64,000 bases of DNA. It comes from Hymenoscyphus infarciens (taxonomy: Eukaryota > Ascomycota > Leotiomycetes > Helotiales > Helotiaceae). Shown here in pieces: positions 58,101 through 64,000 of this stretch. The stretch covers positions 1-64,000 of the forward strand of contig LLCB01000123.1 of assembly GCA_001414345.1 (NCBI GenBank). Direction: 5' to 3'. Position 1 is the stretch's first letter. Each line of letters starts with the position of its first letter. The position numbers and the translations under genes were made by a program. The notes beneath the pieces were generated by a model. That model saw nothing but the letters and a program-made list of their open reading frames with translations. It had not been told where the DNA came from and did not search any database.

Positions 58101-61100
58101 CGGGTTTTGGTCACTATAATTGATCGGTATGGACTGGAGCACTGGATGAAGGGATTGTATGAACAGAAGTCCGAAGGAACAGACGATGGACAGATTCTCG
58201 ATGTTGCCGAAGACCTGATACATCTCCTCATCGTGTTGATTAGCGACCGCACATCTCTAGTTGCCAATGAAGAAGAGACAAATACACATATCCTCGCTAT
58301 GCGACGAGACATCACACATGTTCTCTGCTTCAAGCCACTATCATTCTCCGAGATTTGCAACAAACTGCCTGATAAATTCCAAGATCAAGATGAATGTCAA
58401 GATATCCTTGATGAAATGACTACTTTCAAATCTCCAGAGGGGCTTTCAGATGTTGGAACCTTTGAATTGAAGGAGCAGTATTTGGAAGATGTCGATCCAT
58501 ACATTTCCCATTACAACAAGAACCAGAGAGAGGAGTCTGAAAATGCTTATAAAGCTTACATGGCAAAGAAAACAGGAAGAGCGGCGAGCGATATTGTTTT
58601 CGAGCCCAAACTTCGACCCATCGCATTTGGCGCTTTCTCGGACCTGTCGGCGTTCACCAGAACTGGCATTTTTGCGCAAGTAATCTATTACGCCCTCCTG
58701 TACCCTCTCAAGTCTTCAGAGTTGACCCCCACCGTGCCAGTAACCAGAGTTGAAGCCTTTCTTCATATCGTCTTACATCTCGTTTTGATCGCTATTCATG
58801 AGGACAAGACTGATGAAGATGAAATGTCAGAGGAATCACTTCAGTCCTTTGTTTACATTGCTCTCACGAGTACTGCACGAAGCAATTTCCTTCCAACCGC
58901 TCCTGCTTCAAGGACAATTGCCGCAGTTTTGGAGATGTTGTCTCAGAAGGAAGAATTCAAGGCTTGTCATGCCAAGATTACTCTGGTTCTGAAGAGAATG
59001 AAGCAAAAACGACCCCGAAGTTTTGAGACTGCATTTGTACGATTGGGTGTTCCCGTTGATCGAATCTCAACCGCGTCGCCTGCGAATAGTACCATTTTGG
59101 AAGACCGCGAGAGAAAGAAGCAGGCCGCTAAAGAACGGCAAGCTAAAGTTATGGCCCAATTTCAGCAACAGCAGAAGAATTTCATTGCCAATCAAGGTGA
59201 TATTGATTGGGGTGAGGATGGAGCTAGCGATGTTGATTTGGAAGAAGAGGGAGAGAACCACAAAACTTTCTGGCAATACCCCACCGGAACTTGCATTTTA
59301 TGCCAAGAAGAAACCAAGGATGGCAGACTTTATGGCACATTTGCATTGATGGGCAAGAGTAGTGTTCTACGCCAAACACCATTCCAAGATCCCGACTTTG
59401 TTCGCGAAGTTCTTAACACACCCTCTAACTTGGATCGCCCCGCTGACAATTTCCGACCTTGTGGAGTGGCAGGGGAGAATCGAGAAGAGGTTCACAAAGT
59501 AACCGCTAGCGGTGTCGACATTGTCACGGAGAGGCAATTTATCGGCAAAGGATTTCCTTCTGAATCGACAAGAACTGGACCAGTCTCTGTTGGGTGTGGC
59601 CACATTATGCATTACAAGTGCTTCGAAGTTTACTATGAAGCCTCCGTCCGAAGACACCAACATCAAATTGCTAGGCATCACCCCGAGACTTTGGAATACA
59701 ACGAGTTCGTATGTCCACTGTGTAAAGCACTGGGCAACACATTTTTGCCTATCATCTGGTCGCCCAAGGAAGAACTCACTCTCCACGCACTTCACCCTGT
59801 GACACCATTTAATCAATGGGTTAACACATTTACTAACAGTACCCCAAGAGCTTGCAGAATAGAAAGCAAGCTCAATCGGAATGCGCCCAGCAGCCGGAGC
59901 GTGGAACTATTCCTCGACCACAACAACTCTGTTCTGACGAGTACTTTGGCATCGAAAATGTCGGAACTTCTAATAGAAGCCTGGGATCAAACATCTACCC
60001 CTTCACCACATAATCTTGTGGCTCCGTCTGTCTTCACCCCTGTCTGGGCAAATGACCCTGCTTCAAGGGGCCCCAGCCACTCACCAGCGGAGCAGTCACC
60101 AATGTCAGAGCTTATTGACATCTACCAACGACTGAAGGACACAATGACGAAAAATTCTCTCGGGTCCCATCACTCGGTTCTGTATGGGGAAACAGGTCCT
60201 CCGTCACAAATAGACTTCTCACATAGTGATACCTTGGCACATGCCCTTGGGTACTCAATTTCAGCTGTGGAAATTCAGCAACGAGGAGTTGGGTCGGCTG
60301 TTGGCATGAACTTCATAGACAATCTGCCTCAGTTAGCTCTCACTCATCTCCGGATCCTTTCTGAAACTGCAGCTTCCTATATTTCGGTTGGTGGCATTCG
60401 ATACGCAGGTAACAATCGAGTTGCTCGGGAGTTTAGTGCCGACTACGAACGTCAGTATCAAATGTTGTTTTTGAAAAACGCATATTTCACCAATAACGAG
60501 AACCCATCTTATAATGGGTCACTGTTCGAACAAGATATATTTGCCTTCTTGACGGAATGTTCACTTGTTCTTGCGCCCGTGGATAAGATGGATATTATGA
60601 ATGTTGTCCGACTTTGCTATCTCGCGGAGTTGGTAAAGGTCGTTTTCATAATGGGTAGAAATAGAGGCAGATCTGAATTCTCCATATGGACCGGGTCTGA
60701 GAAATACATGACTGGAGACCCTTCATTACCCGACCGGGAGCCAGGTTTTGACAACTTTGCCGACTTCTGTGTTGCAGTTAGGAAGTTGGATGACGATTAC
60801 CCGGACTACGACGGTGACCAAGGTGATGTCTTTTCTCAACCTTGCTTCAATGGGTTGCAATCATGCCAAAACTTTGTCCGGAAGTACGCCCTCGCCTTTC
60901 TCCGGAAAACAGCAATCCTCCTCCACGTTCGCCATGGTCTCACATTCACACACCACATTTCCTCGAACCCTGATGCAGATGAATTAGATCGCCTAACCGA
61001 AGCTCTAAAACTCCCCAGCTTCGACGAAATGTGCGCATCTATAGGACCAACCTATAAACCTCATCACAACCCCATCATCACCAATCTCGTCGAGGGCTGG

Positions 61101-61749
61101 ATTGTAGCAGCGAGGAGAGACTTTGATTACGACAGTCTCACACTAAGTCACCCGGCGATTTTCGAACTCATTGGATTACCGAAGAACTTCGATACGCTGA
61201 TGGAGGAGACGATGAAGAGAAAGTGTCCTACTACGGGCAAGGATGTATCGGATCCGATGCTTTGCCTATTCTGTGGGGAAATCTTTTGTGGGCAGGGGAT
61301 TTGCTGTTTGAAGCCTGTGGAGGGCGAGGGGGCAAGGGGGAGTGTGACGCAGATTGGAGGGGCGCAACAGCATTTGAGGAAGTGAGTGTGCCTTTTTTTT
61401 CCCTTTTTCTTTTCCACTCATCCAATATGTCCCCAAACCCTAAGGCTCTCCCCTTTTTGCCTTCGCTAACCCCTTTTCAAGATGCCAAAAGAACGTAGGA
61501 CTCTATATCAACATTCGCAAATGCTGCGTCTTTTACCTCTACAAGATGACGGGCTCCTGGACCGTGGCGCCGTATATTGATCGTTATGGTGAGGTGGATC
61601 CTGGGTTGAGACACTCGAGGCAGCTTTTCTTGAACCAGAAGAGGTATGATGCCTTATTGAGGACGGTATGGTTGAGTCATGGAGTGCCGAGTGTTATTAG
61701 TCGTAAATTGGAGATGGATATTAATAATGGCGGGTGGGAGACGATATGA
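55140..61749 (+). CDS. ubr1: UBR1-type N-recognin E3 ubiquitin ligase
   Basis: Exon 1 (55140-61381) and exon 2 (61482-61749) join over a pyrimidine-rich 100-bp intron with CGCTAAC branch; 2,169 aa. Start at ATG 55140 (MESMSTQEQQLCEFLK). The UBR box at about residues 83-155 has GKACGHIFKAGEATYRCKTC, CVLCSRCYDSSDHTGH and GCCDCGDPEAW, which bind basic N-degrons. A ClpS-like domain near 240-330 (CEFALLLWNDEKHTVYEV) is the site for bulky hydrophobic N-termini. Acidic runs and GFPPPPPPPPPP follow. The RING-H2 near 1380-1540 is CILCQEETKDG, GCGHIMHYKCFEVYYEAS and FVCPLCKALGNTFLP. The C-terminal autoinhibitory cap ends GLYINIRKCCVFYL and HGVPSVISRKLEMDI. It targets N-degron substrates with a Rad6-type E2, in the cytosol. 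Confidence 0.95.
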
Positions 61750-62206
61750 GTTGAGAGTTTGAGAAGGTGTGAGGTGTGGATAAAGGGGGGGGTGGTGGGA
61801 AAAGGAGAATTGAAGGGGACGAGAGTGAATCAGATGAAAAGGAGTTGATGCGAGGATGGGAGGATGGGAGGGGGGAAAACATGAGATTGAGATGAATGGC
61901 TTTTTGAGGGAATACTTTTTTGATGATTATTATGACGAAGTCGATAGACGTATGAGATGCTGGAAGGAAGGGGAAGGGGAAGGGGAAGGGGAACGGAATG
62001 GAAGCATGCTATGAATTTATGTTTATATCAATTCATCGCTCCTCGAGAAGTTATCTGTTTGGACGTCGAACTTTTTGATTTCCGGGTTTGCGAGGCGTTC
62101 GTTGGGTTGTTGTTGCTAGGTGGTAGATGGGAGAATGATAGATTTGTAAATTGATTCTTCTCTTTTAAGTCTCAGGTTACTAAATTTAGTGATCATGGTC
62201 CTACTT
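61750..62206. other. ubr1 3' region with a GGAAGG-rich tract
   Basis: The likely 3' UTR is purine-rich; 61963-61995 holds five GGGGAA/GGAAGG units. No gene. Confidence 0.5.
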
Positions 62207-62402
62207 GTAGGTATCCCAGGAACACGAGGCGTTTGCTTCTAGTGCTTAATAAGTAACCCGAGACTTGCATCCGTTTGTTCTTTTAATGCTATTGGTGGGC
62301 TACCCAGGAATAGTCGGGGTTTCGATTATAGTACTTACTATTCGTAGGTAACCTATAAATAGACAGGCTTTGATTTTGTAGTGCGATTTGTAGATGATCT
62401 GG
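62207..62402 (+). repeat. 46-bp minisatellite, four to five units
   Basis: Units start at 62207 (GTAGGTATCCCAGGAACACG), 62253 (GTAACCCGAGACTTGC), 62298 (GGCTACCCAGGAATAGTCGG), 62344 (GTAGGTAACCTATAAATAGA) and 62390 (GTAGATGATCTGG), spaced 46, 45, 46 and 46 bp. The shared frame is a GTA-x-CCxAGGAA block, a GGGTTT-like block and a TTTTAGTGCT-like block. The copies are 50-70% alike by eye. It is the inverse of the array at 48.8 kb. Confidence 0.75.
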
Positions 62403-63632
62403 AAATAAGCAATTCAATTGGAAAGGGAGGACTCTTTGGGAATCCTGTTCGCTGGCAACATATTCCTCTCCGATTCTTCTGTAGTTTCTAAACCGCCATA
62501 CTAACCGTACAACGCGGTAATGCGGCCTGGAGTGGGCGATGAATTTTAGTGGTGTGAGTGCTGGATTTCAGCTCGCCTCACTGTAACCCAGGGACCCCCT
62601 CTTTGTTGGCGATCTAGTATACTTTATTCACCAATTATAAAAATGACCGATTCTGTCTAGAAATACTCGAGGTTTGCTGTACTCAACCTCTATACTTTGT
62701 TAAAATAACTCTAGATTTTTCAAAGATCTAGGATATCTATGTTAAATAAAAGTTACTCGGATGAGAATCTAAATACCTTTTAAACATTCAGAATATTATC
62801 TAATTAATTAAATTACTCTAGATACTCCCGAACAATAGGATTTAATAGCTTGACTTACTAGACTCACTACTCAGTACTATAAAGTAGAAGCGTAACTGGT
62901 CAATTCCGCAATTGGCATATATCCCCACGAAAAGCAGCAACGCACACAACTCAACAAAATCGTAAAAACATACCAAAAAATATAAAGACATGCTAGTTAC
63001 GCTAAAGAATTATCTCCGAGTTTCTAGAGTGTTTTTCTGTTAGCGTCGATTTATTACCGGGGAATGATTACTGTGGATTACAGTGAAGCTCCTTACGTGA
63101 TAGTAGGATTTGAGCGAGTAATATGTAATTTACGAGTTGGGAAGAAAGTGTTGGGCATTTGAGTTCTCTTTAAACTACGGGTTGCGACGAACACTTGGTT
63201 GTGGGATCATTTCTACGTGTCTATCGTCTTGAAGTTGGTAGAGGAGATATTTCATAGGTGTATGAACATGACATTTGAATAACTTGAGCCGAACAATCAA
63301 GAGCCAAGAGTCGAGGATGCAAAAGAATGTAACTTTTGATAAAGATGAATCCAAGTCCCCAGAAATCTAAACCCGACCAAGCAAGGAAATTTTGTAGCAA
63401 ATGACAATATCCAAATTAACTCCCAGCAGTACCATCCGAAGGAACCAAGAAACGAGATTTAATCATCATAAGAACTTGAAACTAACAAACCAAAAGTAGT
63501 CGAGACAAAGGAGAGAGTGTAAGAAGAGAAAGCAGAGTATCATGAAATTGAAAGAGAAAAACGAAAATTCCAACCGCCGAACAAATCAAGCCAATACTCA
63601 CCCAATAATTTCCCATCAACACTCAACCCTAC
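62403..63632. other. Intergenic, AT-rich in part, no gene seen
   Basis: 62630-62900 is AT-rich with many TAG/TAA and could be a mildly RIP-affected fragment, but no element signature is readable. The last 250 bp precede the stop of the minus-strand gene. Confidence 0.4.
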
Positions 63633-64000
63633 CTAATCCCTAAATCCCAATCCCCTCCTCGCACTGTTAAACCCCACACCAAAGCCGCCTAGGCCCCCAA
63701 GTCTCTCCCTCTCACGTTCACGTTCCCTCTCTCTATCCCTCTCACCCAACCCTCCAAGCGTACCTAACACCAAGCTCCTCCCCCCGGTCCCGAGATCTTC
63801 CTCAATCACTCGTCTCGAAGATAAATCACCCTCGAGATTCACACCCAAATACTGAAAGAGTGTGATGAGTTTCGCTTCCCGGGCTGCTTGCATATGACCA
63901 CAGAGGTTGGACAGGGACACCGTACGTGAGGAGTAAGAGGTGGTATTGGGGAGGGAGTAGGTTGTTAGGATGCGGTCTAGGGTTTGTGCTGTTTTACTTT
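63633..64000 (-). CDS. 3' end of an unrecognised gene (cut by window edge)
   Basis: The minus frame is open from the window edge to the stop at 63633 (about 121 codons). It reads AQTLDRILTTYSLPNTTSYS, SLSNLCGHMQAAREAKLITL and FQYLGVNLEGDLSSRRVIEE, which looks like conserved helical sequence, then a Gly-rich tail with a Glu/Arg dipeptide run (GERDRERERERERERLGG) and GGFGVGFNSARRGLGFRD. I do not recognise the family. The start lies outside the window. The RE run comes from a CTCTCx microsatellite. Confidence 0.55.
   Translation of the reverse strand, partial: SKTAQTLDRILTTYSLPNTTSYSSRTVSLSNLCGHMQAAREAKLITLFQYLGVNLEGDLSSRRVIEEDLGTGGRSLVLGTLGGLGERDRERERERERERLGGLGGFGVGFNSARRGLGFRD

Noticed and set aside
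63660..63780. CRISPR-like or regulatory direct repeat in CTCTC-rich DNA
   Set aside because: It is a simple microsatellite encoding the Glu/Arg dipeptide run in a gene; there are no spacers.

Overview
The window reads as a nuclear contig segment from a filamentous ascomycete (Pezizomycotina), most likely a leotiomycete-type fungus. That lineage call is inference from gene content and style. The evidence is short 47-80 bp GT-AG introns with CTAAC/CTGAC-like branch sites, orthologues of fungal housekeeping genes, several 2EXR/DUF-type fungal families, and an AT-rich block with mutation typical of RIP (repeat-induced point mutation). Exon borders below were worked out by hand from reading frame, GT/AG sites and family motifs.

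Layout: 1-1.3 kb is a RIP-ruined Ty1/copia tail with an LTR. 1.8-3.8 kb (-) is a broken gene of a fungal membrane-protein family. 5.86-6.13 kb is a TIR element with a telomere-like core. 6.87-10.95 kb holds the divergent pair ZIM17 (-) and cullin-3 (+). 12.1-12.6 kb (-) is a small Asn-rich protein. 13.1-23.2 kb holds the divergent pair UTP20 (-, about 2,630 aa) and the CwfJ/DRN1 splicing factor (+). 23.4-26.4 kb has three copies of a MITE-like element and two lineage-specific genes. 27.2-28.1 kb (-) is a secreted GH16 glycosidase. 30.7-33.9 kb (-) has a RED/IK-like splicing protein and a DUF5672 type II membrane protein. 34.5-43.1 kb is an accessory stretch with a frameshifted 2EXR gene, a repeat-bearing secreted-type protein, an intact DUF7730/2EXR-like gene and a decayed amidohydrolase. 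43.9-47.6 kb (+) is a MadBub-type BUB1 checkpoint kinase. 49.2-54.5 kb has a secreted DUF8021 protein, a nucleoside hydrolase, PYM and complex III subunit QCR9. 55.1-61.7 kb (+) is the N-recognin ubiquitin ligase UBR1. The last kilobases hold a 46-bp minisatellite and the 3' end of an unrecognised gene.

The conserved genes are unlinked housekeeping functions: mitochondrial import and complex III, ubiquitin ligation, ribosome biogenesis, splicing and the exon junction complex, and the mitotic checkpoint. The accessory blocks between them carry secreted proteins, decayed genes and small repeats, consistent with ordinary fungal genome turnover. I found no operon-like system, CRISPR array, tRNA, rRNA or secondary-metabolite cluster. 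The most notable items are an undescribed-looking MITE family, a TIR element with TTAGGG-like repeats, a 46-bp minisatellite at two loci, extreme exon structures in QCR9 and the nucleoside hydrolase, an ABBA-KEN-ABBA cassette in BUB1, and three decayed genes whose lesions can be placed at base level.
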